Assembly: GCA_016218545.1 (NCBI GenBank)
Contig: JACRDQ010000023.1
Location: 81,470 to 145,469, forward strand
DNA from: Elusimicrobiota bacterium
GTDB taxonomy: Bacteria > Elusimicrobiota > Elusimicrobia > UBA1565 > UBA9628
Length of the DNA stretch: 64,000 nt
Direction: 5' to 3'
The position numbers and the translations under genes were made by a program. Shown here in pieces: positions 7,957-15,557 of this stretch. The notes below the pieces were generated by a model, which was not told the origin of the DNA, searched no databases, and was given only the letters and a program-made list of their open reading frames with translations. How positions within the stretch are numbered: position 1 is the stretch's first letter; each line of letters begins with the position of its first letter.

Positions 7957-9698
7957 ACCGGGACTTCTCGCGCCTAGCCGCCCTCTTGCTCTGCGCCGGC
8001 CTGCTCGGGGCCGCGGCTCCGTCGGCCCGGGGCCTCGACGCCACCGTCATCGCGGGCGACCCCGCCTTCTTCGACCCCATGGCCGCGGAGATGAAGCGGA
8101 CCCTGGCGCGGCTCAACATGGAGAAGCTCGGCCTGCCCTACTTCGCGGCCTACACCGTGCGCGACACCAGGCGCATCGAGGTCTCGGCCTCCTTCGGCGC
8201 GCTCCGCGACTACGAGGACAACCGCTACCGGAGGGTGAAGGTCGACCTGCGCGTGGGCTCGGCCCAGTTCGACAACACGCACTACATCCCCAAGGACACC
8301 TGGCACTACGCCCCGGTGACGGACGGCCTCGTCATCGAGAACGACAACGACGCGCTCCGCTTCGACCTCTGGTCCGTGACGGACCGGACCTACAAGCAGG
8401 CCATGGAGACCCTCTCCAAGAAGAAGGCCTACAAGCAGAGCCGTCTCATCAAAGAAGAGCTCCCCGACCTCTCGGCCGACCCGGCGGTGGTCTCGGTGGG
8501 GCCCATCACGGAGCCGCCCTTCGACCGCCCTGCGTGGGAGGAGGCGGTCCGCAAGCTGTCTGCGGTCTTCAAGGACTACCCCGCGGTCCAGGAATCGCGC
8601 GTCTTCCTCTATTGGACCCAGCAGCACGTCTACTTCCTCGACAGCCAGGAACGGACCTCCCAGCGGGACGCCCATGACGTCGAGTTCTCCATCGAGGCCT
8701 CGGCCCAGGCCGCGGACGGCATGAAGCTCTCGGACCGCCGCCGCGTCATCCGCAAGGTCCCGTCGAGCCTGCCCCCCTTCGAGGAACTGCGCGCCGAAGC
8801 CGTGACCCTGGCCAAGGACCTCACGGCCCTGGCCGCGGCCCCGGCCTGGGAGGCCACCTACACGGGCCCCGTGCTCTTCGAGGGCCCGGCCGCCGGCGAG
8901 TTCTTCGACCAGCTCCTGGCCCGCAACGTCTCCTTCCCGCGCTCCCTGTGGCTCGAGGAGGAGGAGCGCATGAAGGAGTACTTCTACTCCGGCGCCTTCG
9001 CCGGCCGTCTGGGCCTGCGGGTGGTCTCGCCCTTCCTCAGCGTCTACGACGACCCCGCCATGGACGTCTTCGGGGGCACGCCCCTGATCGGCCACTACAC
9101 GACCGACGACCAGGGCATGCGGGCCCAGAAGGTCGACCTCATCAAGGACGGCATCCTCAAAGACCTCCTCATGAGCCGCGAGCCCGTCAAGGAGCGCAAG
9201 GTCTCCAACGGCCACGGCCGGGGAGGGTCGGAGGAGCACGCCACGGCCCACATCGGCAACCTCTTCATCGAGGCCTCCAAGACCGCGGACCCCAAGGCGC
9301 TCAAAGAGGAGCTCATCCGCCAGGCCAAGGGCTACGGCCTCGACTACGGGATCATCGTCCGGCGCATGGGCGACGAGTCCAAGCGGGGCGACACGGACGC
9401 CCTGGCCGCGCCGCTCCTCGTCTACAAGGTGGCGGTCAAGGACGGCCGTGAGGAGCTCGTCCGCAACGCACAGTTCATGAACGTGACCACCAGGGCCCTG
9501 CGCGACATCGCGCTCGCGAGCAAGACCCGGCGGGTCCACAACTACTACCAACTGGGACCTTACCGCTTCTCGAGGGGCGAGGTCCCGGCCAGCATCATCC
9601 ACCCCGACATCCTCGTGGCTGAGATGGAGCTCAAGAAGTCCGAGGAAAAACCGGAGAAGCCTCCGGTCCTGGGCCACCCCTTCTTCACGCGGAAGTGA
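7953..9698 (+). CDS. Exported TldD/PmbA-family protein lacking the metal-binding motif
   Basis: Paralogue of the preceding gene, also 581 residues, with its own signal peptide (LAALLLCAGLLGAAAPSARG). Collinear segments (SAQFDNTHYIPKDTW, DLIKDGILKDLLMSREPVKE, NGHGRGG) show common descent. At the position of FHEIMGH it reads FDQLLAR, so His, Glu and His are replaced by Asp, Gln and Arg and no catalytic zinc site remains. In cytosolic systems TldE/PmbA also lacks the motif and supports TldD; by analogy this would be the non-catalytic subunit. It overlaps both neighbours (ATGA, GTGA). Confidence 0.85.
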   Translation: MNRDFSRLAALLLCAGLLGAAAPSARGLDATVIAGDPAFFDPMAAEMKRTLARLNMEKLGLPYFAAYTVRDTRRIEVSASFGALRDYEDNRYRRVKVDLRVGSAQFDNTHYIPKDTWHYAPVTDGLVIENDNDALRFDLWSVTDRTYKQAMETLSKKKAYKQSRLIKEELPDLSADPAVVSVGPITEPPFDRPAWEEAVRKLSAVFKDYPAVQESRVFLYWTQQHVYFLDSQERTSQRDAHDVEFSIEASAQAADGMKLSDRRRVIRKVPSSLPPFEELRAEAVTLAKDLTALAAAPAWEATYTGPVLFEGPAAGEFFDQLLARNVSFPRSLWLEEEERMKEYFYSGAFAGRLGLRVVSPFLSVYDDPAMDVFGGTPLIGHYTTDDQGMRAQKVDLIKDGILKDLLMSREPVKERKVSNGHGRGGSEEHATAHIGNLFIEASKTADPKALKEELIRQAKGYGLDYGIIVRRMGDESKRGDTDALAAPLLVYKVAVKDGREELVRNAQFMNVTTRALRDIALASKTRRVHNYYQLGPYRFSRGEVPASIIHPDILVAEMELKKSEEKPEKPPVLGHPFFTRK

Positions 9699-10999
9699 CG
9701 AAGCGCGCCCTGCTCGCCGTCTTCGCGGCGGCCCTGGCCCTGCGCCTGGGCCTCTGGCTGAGGATGGGCGCGGCCGGGCCGCAAGCGCACCTCAGGCCGG
9801 ACAGCCTCGGCTACGTGGGGTTGGCCCGCGGCCTGGCTGAGACCGGCAGGTTCGCCTCGCTGGGCTTCGACGAGCCGGGCATCGACGCGGCCCGGACCCC
9901 GGGGTATCCGCTCTTCCTCGCGCTGCACCGGCCCATATCCGACTCCCCACGCTGGCCGGCCCTGACCCAGTGCGTGCTCGATTCCGGGGCAGCGGTCCTG
10001 CTGGCCTTGGCCGCGGGAGCCCTGGCTCCCGGCAGCCCGGCGTGGCTGGCAGGCCTGCTCTACGGCCTCGACCCGATGACCGCGGCCCACGCCCCGCTCC
10101 TGGTGACCGAGGTCCCCTTCAACTGGCTCATGATCCTCGGGCTCTGGCTCCTGCTCAGGAAAGGCGTCTCTCCAGGCCCTGGCTGGGGACTATGCCTCGG
10201 GGCCGCGGCCCTGGTGCGGCCCATCGCAGCCTACCTCTGGCCGGTCTGGGGCTTTGCACTCCTCCCCTGGGGCCGGAGTTCCAAGGCGAGGTTCGGGCTC
10301 GGGCTCTTCCTGGCCGCCCTCATCCCGGGCTTGTGGTGCGCGAGGAACCTCGGCGTCTACGGCCAGGCTTCCTTGAGCACCGTGACCGGGACCAACCTGC
10401 TCTTCTACGAGGCGGCCGCGGTCCGGGCCTCGGCTGAAGGCATCCCCAGCAGCGAGGCGGTCCGGCTCTTCAAAGCGGAGCTGGCCCTCCGTTATCGCGA
10501 GCCTCCGGCCACCCCTTTCGTGGAGTCCTCACAGCGCAAGGCCCTGGCGCGGGAGTACCTGCTCCGACACCCAGGAGCGGTCATGCGCGTGCACGCGGCG
10601 GCAGGCTTCAAGATGCTCTTCGGCCCGGGCTTGGATCTTCTGGCTGAGGAGCTCTTCCCGACCGAGCCCGGGGTCCAGGCGCAGGTGGAGCTCCACCAGG
10701 TGACCGGGCAGGGCACCAGGGCCCTCCTGCAGCGCAGGCCCGGCCTCTGGCTCGCCCTGGCCTGGACCATGGCGCTCCTTGCGGCCTGCTACGTCCTCGC
10801 CTGCCGAGGGGCTTGGAGGCTGCTGACGGACCCCGACCGGTCCAAGACCGCAGCCGTGCTCCTCCCGGCCGCCTACCTCCTCGTCTTGTCCGTGGGAGGC
10901 TGGGCCTATTACCGGTTCCGGGTCCCGCTCTGGCCCTTCGCCGCCCTCCTGGCCCCGCTCGGCTGGGGCCATCGTACCAGCCCCTCCCCCAATCCGTAG
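9695..10999 (+). CDS. GT-C-like membrane glycosyltransferase
   Basis: 434-residue polytopic membrane protein starting at a GTG that overlaps the stop of the upstream TldD-like gene. About ten hydrophobic helices are present. The first extracytoplasmic loop has RPDSLGYVGLARGLAE followed by RTPGYPLFLAL, the Asp-containing loop and RxPGYP motif common in bacterial GT39/PMT-like enzymes. Function is probably sugar or phosphosugar transfer from a polyprenyl carrier; the acceptor is unknown. The coupling to the TldD pair suggests one envelope-related operon. Confidence 0.7.
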   Translation: MTKRALLAVFAAALALRLGLWLRMGAAGPQAHLRPDSLGYVGLARGLAETGRFASLGFDEPGIDAARTPGYPLFLALHRPISDSPRWPALTQCVLDSGAAVLLALAAGALAPGSPAWLAGLLYGLDPMTAAHAPLLVTEVPFNWLMILGLWLLLRKGVSPGPGWGLCLGAAALVRPIAAYLWPVWGFALLPWGRSSKARFGLGLFLAALIPGLWCARNLGVYGQASLSTVTGTNLLFYEAAAVRASAEGIPSSEAVRLFKAELALRYREPPATPFVESSQRKALAREYLLRHPGAVMRVHAAAGFKMLFGPGLDLLAEELFPTEPGVQAQVELHQVTGQGTRALLQRRPGLWLALAWTMALLAACYVLACRGAWRLLTDPDRSKTAAVLLPAAYLLVLSVGGWAYYRFRVPLWPFAALLAPLGWGHRTSPSPNP

Positions 11000-11008
11000 T
11001 ATTCCGTA

Positions 11009-11037
11009 TTGGTCCGCGGGCCGGTCCGCGGTAGAAT
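11009..11037 (+). promoter_or_regulatory. Possible promoter for the 56-residue ORF
   Basis: TTGGTC (11009-11014), 17-base spacer, TAGAAT (11032-11037). The -10 is good, the -35 weak. Predicted initiation near 11044 would keep the AGGAG site at 11044-11048 at the very 5' end of the message. Confidence 0.35.
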
Positions 11038-11054
11038 GGAATCAGGAGATTCCC

Positions 11055-11225
11055 ATGCAACCCTCACCCTCCGTCCTCTCGCAGAACCACAGCGCTCCGA
11101 AGGAGCGGGCCGTCTCCCCGTGGAGCCGGCCCGTGGTCCAGGGAGGGGAGGCGCAGCAGGTGCGGATCCGCATCAGCTGGCGCACCGCGGAAGCGGTGCG
11201 GCTGTCTCCGCACCAGGCCCGCTAA
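11055..11225 (+). CDS. Small hypothetical protein with internal Gly-Gly
   Basis: 56-residue ORF with ATG at 11055 and AGGAG 6 bases before it, below common length cut-offs. The N-terminal half is Ser/Pro-rich, followed by VVQGG (Gly30-Gly31) and then a 25-residue basic C-terminal part (QVRIRISWRTAEAVRLS). No homologue is recognised. It is the last plus-strand gene after the C39-TldD-TldD-GT cluster and its end overlaps the convergent gene at 11222. It might be a processed peptide, a leader-like regulator or a chance frame; the ribosome site and promoter favour real expression. Confidence 0.4.
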   Translation: MQPSPSVLSQNHSAPKERAVSPWSRPVVQGGEAQQVRIRISWRTAEAVRLSPHQAR

Positions 11226-11395
11226 CCTTCGGGGGGAGCCGCCTCTTCAGGCAGCATGTTGGGGATGTCGTCTTTGACCGCGTAGCGGCGGCCGCACTTG
11301 GCGCACACCAGGGCGGATTCCTCCGTCGCGAACGCCACCGGGGTCTTGCAGACCGGGCAGGCGAGGATCTTGAGGAGCTCGGGGTCCAGGGCCAT
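11222..11395 (-). CDS. Trm112/YcaR-like zinc-ribbon protein
   Basis: 57-residue protein of the Trm112 (UPF0434) family. LDPELLKILACPVCKTPV and LVCAKCGRRYAVKDDIPNML carry two CxxC pairs and the family's C-terminal DIPxML motif. Homologues activate methyltransferases or accompany lipid A and cell-envelope genes. The ATG at 11395 shares one base with the pmbA stop, so it is the last gene of the pth-pmbA operon. A longer upstream frame is only an overlap with pmbA. Confidence 0.85.
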   Translation of the reverse strand: MALDPELLKILACPVCKTPVAFATEESALVCAKCGRRYAVKDDIPNMLPEEAAPPEG

Positions 11396-12753
11396 CACGC
11401 CACCGTCATGTGCGAGATCCGGAAAGTGGGAGCGCCCAGGCTTCCGAAGAAGGTCAGGTCGTCTGCGACCATGTCGATGCGGCCGAGGAGGTCCATGATG
11501 TTGCCCGATATCATGCATCCTTTGACGGCGCCGGTCAAGCGGCCGGCCTCGATGGCCACGCCCGAGGCGCCCACCGATATCTCGCCCGAGGTCGGGTCCG
11601 TCATGTGCATGCCCAGGATCTCGAGGACAAGAAGGCCGTCCTTGGTGTCGGAGATGATCTTCTCGCGGCTGCTGGTCCCGGCCGCGAGGTAGAAGTTCGA
11701 GGGCGCGGGGCCGGGCAGGCCCTTATAAGAGCCGCGGCTTGCGCTGGCGTTGGAGGCGCGGCCCTCCTTGTTTGCCGTGTAGGTGTCGTAGAAGTAGTCC
11801 TTGAGGACCCCGCGCTCCACCATGGTCTTGGTCTTCGTCGGATAGCCCTCGTCGTCGTAGGCGGAGCTCGCGGCCCCGCCCGGCCTGCGGGGGTCGTCTG
11901 CGAAGGTGATGAGCTCCGAGCCGATCCGCTTGCCCGCCTTGCCCGCCAGGAGCGAGCGTCCCCGCTGGACCGAGTCCGCGCAGAGGAGCTCCGCAACCAG
12001 CTCCAGGAGCTCTCCCGCCACCCAGGGGTCGATGACCACGGAGCGCCGGCGGCCCGGGAGCTTGCGCGCGTCGAGCAGGGCCAGCGCCCGCCAGACCCCG
12101 TCCTTGGCCACGCGGTCGAAGTCGAGCGCTGCCTTGCTCCTGCTGGACTCGAACGCGGCCCCAACCTGGAGCTCGCCGTCCCGGCCCGCGGCCAGGACGT
12201 TGATGCCCGTGGTGGCCGACGAGCCGCGCTCGTACGCGCGCACCCCGGCTGAGTTGGCGACCACGACCTCCCCGCGGGACTCCCCGTAGCCGACCCTCAG
12301 GACCGAGCGCACGCGCGGGTCCGCGGCTTGGGCCGAGGCCTGCAAGACCTCCAGCCGCTCCTGCCACGTCTCGAGGGTCTTCGTGAAGAGCGAGTCGTCC
12401 CAGAGGGACGCGTCGAACTCCGGGTCCGGGGGCGGCGGCGGGCTGACCGGGGCGAAGCCCGCGTGGTCGTCCGGCTCGAGGTGGGGCATCTGCTCGTAGA
12501 CCCGGTCGAAGATGGAGTGGATGGTGGCCTGGTCGACCCCGCCCGCGGAGGCGAAGCCCATCCTGCCCTGGTCGAGGACCCTCACCCCCACGCCCTCGGA
12601 CTCGGCGCTCTGGACGCTCTCGAGACTGCCGTTGCGCATCTCGATGCCGCGCTCCTCGCCGCGGGCCAGGTAGACCTCGGCCTCCACGCCCGGGGCGCGC
12701 TTCTTGATCCAATCCAGCGACTCGAGCGCGAGCTCGAGCAGGGGCCTCTTCAT
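11395..12753 (-). CDS. pmbA: TldE/PmbA-family protein (cytosolic)
   Basis: Non-catalytic member of the TldD/TldE protease pair, 452 residues, no signal peptide. It has the N-terminal VEAEVYLARGEERGIEMRNG segment, the GVGVRVL...GFASAGG strand pair, and the C-terminal IVVGASGVAIEAG-like GEISVGASGVAIEAGRLTGA and GNIMDLLGRIDMVADD of PmbA. No HExxxH is present, as expected for TldE. In E. coli TldD/E degrades unfolded peptides and matures microcin B17. The start at 12753 overlaps the stop of the small membrane gene (ATGA). No cytosolic TldD lies in the window; the two TldD-like genes at 6211-9698 are exported. Confidence 0.88.
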   Translation of the reverse strand: MKRPLLELALESLDWIKKRAPGVEAEVYLARGEERGIEMRNGSLESVQSAESEGVGVRVLDQGRMGFASAGGVDQATIHSIFDRVYEQMPHLEPDDHAGFAPVSPPPPPDPEFDASLWDDSLFTKTLETWQERLEVLQASAQAADPRVRSVLRVGYGESRGEVVVANSAGVRAYERGSSATTGINVLAAGRDGELQVGAAFESSRSKAALDFDRVAKDGVWRALALLDARKLPGRRRSVVIDPWVAGELLELVAELLCADSVQRGRSLLAGKAGKRIGSELITFADDPRRPGGAASSAYDDEGYPTKTKTMVERGVLKDYFYDTYTANKEGRASNASASRGSYKGLPGPAPSNFYLAAGTSSREKIISDTKDGLLVLEILGMHMTDPTSGEISVGASGVAIEAGRLTGAVKGCMISGNIMDLLGRIDMVADDLTFFGSLGAPTFRISHMTVA

Positions 12754-12971
12754 CCGGCGCGCATGCCCTGCCAGCCCATGTAGATGAAGAGCAGGCTCAG
12801 GAGCAGGAAGAAGATGCCCCACTTGCGCCGCTCCAGGGAGATGCGCGCGTCGTTGAAGAGCTGCTCGCGGATGAACTCGTTCATGCGCTGGATGAGGCCG
12901 GGCCGGTAGAGGTAGCCCAGGCCGAGCAGGAGGAAGAAGAGGCCGACGACGACCTTCAACTCGGGGTTCAC
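12750..12971 (-). CDS. Small two-helix membrane protein, unknown function
   Basis: 73 residues with GTG start overlapping the pth stop (GTGA) and an ATGA overlap with pmbA. Two hydrophobic segments (VVVGLFFLLLGLGYLY and WGIFFLLLSLLFIYMGW) flank a polar stretch with RMNEFIREQLFNDARISLERR, which may form an amphipathic cytoplasmic helix. No family is recognised. Tight coupling on both sides supports it as a real gene. Confidence 0.75.
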   Translation of the reverse strand: MNPELKVVVGLFFLLLGLGYLYRPGLIQRMNEFIREQLFNDARISLERRKWGIFFLLLSLLFIYMGWQGMRAG

Positions 12972-13543
12972 GCCGTCTCCTCCTTCGGCTCTTCCCGGTT
13001 GAACTTGTTCATCGCCGCCTCAAGCCCCTCGTCGAGCGCGGTCCGGACCGCCTCCACCCCGCGCTCCGCCATCTCGCAGAAGGCATCCTCCTCGGCCGCG
13101 GAGAAGCGGCCCAGGACGAAGTCGGTCGCGTCCCAGCCGGCCGGGACCGGGCCGACCCCCAGCCGCAAGCGCGGGACAGCGTCCGTGCCCAGGGCGTCGA
13201 TGATGGACTTCATGCCCTTCTGCCCGCCCGACGATCCGGACGGCCGCAGCCTCATGCGGCCCAGGGGCAGCGAGATGTCGTCGAAGCACACGAGGGTCTC
13301 CGCCGGCTCGACCCGGTGGAACCGGGAGAAGGCGGACACGAAGGCGCCCGAGTCGTTCATGAAGGTCATGGGCCGGCCGTACAGGACCCCGCCGGCCCGG
13401 GCGTACACGCCCAGGCCGCGGAAGTCCTTCCAGGAAGCGTCCTCGCCGGCAAGGGCCGAGACCACCCGGGACCCCGCGTTGTGCCGTGTCCTGGCATAGC
13501 GCGGTCCTGGGTTTCCCAGCCCCACCACCAGCCGCAGGGCCAA
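12968..13543 (-). CDS. pth: Peptidyl-tRNA hydrolase
   Basis: Releases peptides from peptidyl-tRNAs dropped by stalled ribosomes. 191 residues, the usual length. Hallmarks: VVGLGNPGPRYARTRHNAG with catalytic His21, PMTFMNDSG, CFDDISLPLGRMRLRPSGSSGGQKGMKSII. It lies 9 bases after rplY in the glmU-prs-rplY-pth order shared with Bacillus. The protein ends overlapping the next gene. Confidence 0.96.
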   Translation of the reverse strand: MALRLVVGLGNPGPRYARTRHNAGSRVVSALAGEDASWKDFRGLGVYARAGGVLYGRPMTFMNDSGAFVSAFSRFHRVEPAETLVCFDDISLPLGRMRLRPSGSSGGQKGMKSIIDALGTDAVPRLRLGVGPVPAGWDATDFVLGRFSAAEEDAFCEMAERGVEAVRTALDEGLEAAMNKFNREEPKEETA

Positions 13544-13552
13544 GTCCCGCCC

Positions 13553-14362
13553 TTACTTGGACGGCGCCTTGCCTTCCGGCTTGCCGCCCGGCTTGGCGCC
13601 GGGCTTGCCCTCGGCTCCAGCCGCCGGCTTGGCTCCAGGCTTGGCTTCGGCGCCGGGCTTGGCGCCGGGCTTGGCAGCCTCGCCCTCCGCGCCTTCCTCG
13701 CCCTCGAGCGGCTTCTTGCCCTTGGCGATGACCTCGGGCTCGGACAGGGCGGCGTCCGTCACGGCGCCTTCGGCGGGCGCGACCTCGACCACCTCTTCCT
13801 TGACCAAGGTGACGTGCACGACCACGTGCTCCGGAGCGTCGAGGAGCTCGACGCCCTCGGGGGCCTTGAGGTCCTTGACCTGGATGCGCTGGTTGAGCTG
13901 CAGGCCGGAGACGTCCACCGGCAGGCTCTGCGGGATGGCCGTGGGCAGCGCCCGGACCGTGACGAAGCGCAGCTCGTGCTGGAGCATGCCGCCGTCGGTC
14001 TTGACGCCGGGGGCCTCTCCGGTCACGTGGAGGGGCACCTTGGCCTCGATCTTCTCCGTCAGGGAGATCCGCTGGAAGTCGGCGTGGATGGGCGCCTCGC
14101 TGACCGGGTGCTTCTGGATGGCCTTGACCATCACGGTCTCGATCTTCCCCCCGATCTTGAGCGAGAGGATCGCGTTGACGCCCCCGAGCTTGCGGGCGGC
14201 GAGCAGCTCCTTGGCGGAGAGCGCCACCTTGACCGGGGGCTTCTTGCCGCCGTAGATGACGCCCGGGATCTTGGACCCGGCCCTCATGTCGGAGAGGGTC
14301 TTGGCCGTGTCCCTCCCCTCGTTTTCCCTCTGCTGGACGTCAATCTCGATCTGCTCTCTCAT
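13553..14362 (-). CDS. rplY: 50S ribosomal protein L25/general stress protein Ctc
   Basis: 5S rRNA-binding protein of the long CTC type, 269 residues. The N-terminal L25 domain (about 1-95) includes TAKTLSDMRAGSKIPGVIYG and HADFQRISL; the C-terminal TL5-like domain runs to about residue 190. The last 60 residues are low complexity with repeated AKPGAKPG/GKPGAKPGG units, an unusually long basic-proline tail that could contact rRNA. The ATG at 14362 is preferred because homology begins there (MREQIEIDVQQREN). A large hairpin separates it from prs. Confidence 0.92.
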   Translation of the reverse strand: MREQIEIDVQQRENEGRDTAKTLSDMRAGSKIPGVIYGGKKPPVKVALSAKELLAARKLGGVNAILSLKIGGKIETVMVKAIQKHPVSEAPIHADFQRISLTEKIEAKVPLHVTGEAPGVKTDGGMLQHELRFVTVRALPTAIPQSLPVDVSGLQLNQRIQVKDLKAPEGVELLDAPEHVVVHVTLVKEEVVEVAPAEGAVTDAALSEPEVIAKGKKPLEGEEGAEGEAAKPGAKPGAEAKPGAKPAAGAEGKPGAKPGGKPEGKAPSK

Positions 14363-14379
14363 AGCTCTCCCATGTGCGG

Positions 14380-14440
14380 GTGTCGGGCATCGCCTTGACG
14401 CGCAACTCGGAGAGTTGTGCAACAAGGCGATGTCTGACAC
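14380..14440 (-). repeat. Large imperfect hairpin between prs and rplY
   Basis: An outer stem pairs 14380-14397 with 14423-14440 (16 of 18 positions match) and a second inner stem pairs 14401-14408 with 14412-14419. The whole 61-base structure lies 18 bases before the rplY start. There is no T-tract, so it is not an obvious intrinsic terminator; a translational control, processing site or REP-like element is possible. Confidence 0.6.
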
Positions 14441-14462
14441 CAGCGTGTGCGTTCCGTATGCA

Positions 14463-15557
14463 TTAGACGAAAAGCGCGGCGATGGACTTGCCCTGATGGT
14501 TGCGGGAGATCGCCTCTCCCAACAGCGGCGCGACGGACAGGACCTTAATCTTGCCTCCCTCGAGGTGGCTCACCGGGACGGAGTCGGTCAGGATCATCTC
14601 CTCGAGGACCGAGGTCTTCACCATCTCCGTGGCGTTGCCCGAGAGCACGCCGTGGACGCACGCGGCGTAGACCTTGACGGCCCCGCACTCGCGGATCTTG
14701 GCCGCGACCTTCATGAGCGTGCCGCCGGTGTCCACGATGTCGTCGAGGACCACCGCGACGCGGCCCTTCACGTCGCCGATGAGGTGGTAGACCGAGGCCT
14801 CGTTGGGCCTGGGCCGCCGTTTGTCGATGATGGCCAGCTCAGCGGTGAGCCTCTTGGCGAAGGCCCGGGCGCGCTCCACGCCGCCCACGTCGGGCGACAC
14901 GATGACGGGGTTGGGGAGCTTGAGCCTCCGGACGTACTCCAGGAGGATGGGCGCGGCGAAGAGGTGGTCGGTCGGGATGTCGAAGAAGCCCTGGATCTGC
15001 GCGGCGTGCAGGTCCATGGTGATGACCCGGTCGGCGCCGGCCGTGGTGATGAGGTTGGCCATGAGTTTCGAGGAGATGGGCATCCTCGGCGCGGTCTTGC
15101 GGTCCGCGCGCGCGTACCCGAAATAGGGCATGACCGCGGTGATGCGCCCCGCCGAGGCGCGGCGCAGGGCGTCGATCATGATGAGGAGCTCCATCATGTG
15201 CTCGTTGGCCGGGCGGCACGTGGGCTGGATGACGTAGCAGTCGCAGCCCCGCACGTTCTCCTCGATCTGGACGCTGATCTCCCCGTCCGCGAAGCGGCCC
15301 ACGTGGGCGGGGGAGAGCTCCGTGCCGAGGTACGTGGCGATGGACTCGGCCAGGGGGCGGTTGGCGTTGCCGGTGAAGAGCTTGAGCTTCCCGAAGAGAT
15401 GGTGGGTCGCGGCCTCCTTAGGCTGCGTCCCGGCCTTCACGCTCATCATGGATTCTGGCCAGACCATCTCAGATTGCATGCCGTTCCCCTTTTTCTTGTG
15501 CGCAGATCGGTCCTTCTCGGCGACCACGGCGCCCGGCACGGCCGCGCTCCGCGTCAT
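14463..15557 (-). CDS. prs: Ribose-phosphate pyrophosphokinase
   Basis: Makes PRPP from ribose-5-phosphate and ATP. Core motifs: GKLKLFTGNANRPLAESIA near the N-terminus, YARADRKTAPRMPISSKLMA for ATP/ribose-5-P binding, and the PRPP loop VVLDDIVDTGGTL. The start is uncertain: ATG 15557 has GGGAGG upstream and an ATGA overlap with glmU (364 residues); ATG 15479, preceded by AAGGGG, gives 338 residues, nearer the usual 310-320. The extra N-terminus has no recognisable domain. Confidence 0.93.
   Translation of the reverse strand: MTRSAAVPGAVVAEKDRSAHKKKGNGMQSEMVWPESMMSVKAGTQPKEAATHHLFGKLKLFTGNANRPLAESIATYLGTELSPAHVGRFADGEISVQIEENVRGCDCYVIQPTCRPANEHMMELLIMIDALRRASAGRITAVMPYFGYARADRKTAPRMPISSKLMANLITTAGADRVITMDLHAAQIQGFFDIPTDHLFAAPILLEYVRRLKLPNPVIVSPDVGGVERARAFAKRLTAELAIIDKRRPRPNEASVYHLIGDVKGRVAVVLDDIVDTGGTLMKVAAKIRECGAVKVYAACVHGVLSGNATEMVKTSVLEEMILTDSVPVSHLEGGKIKVLSVAPLLGEAISRNHQGKSIAALFV

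Noticed and set aside
6145..9677. Long minus-strand frames opposite the two TldD genes
   Set aside because: Opposite-strand shadows of clearly recognised TldD-family coding sequence; no ribosome sites or family motifs.
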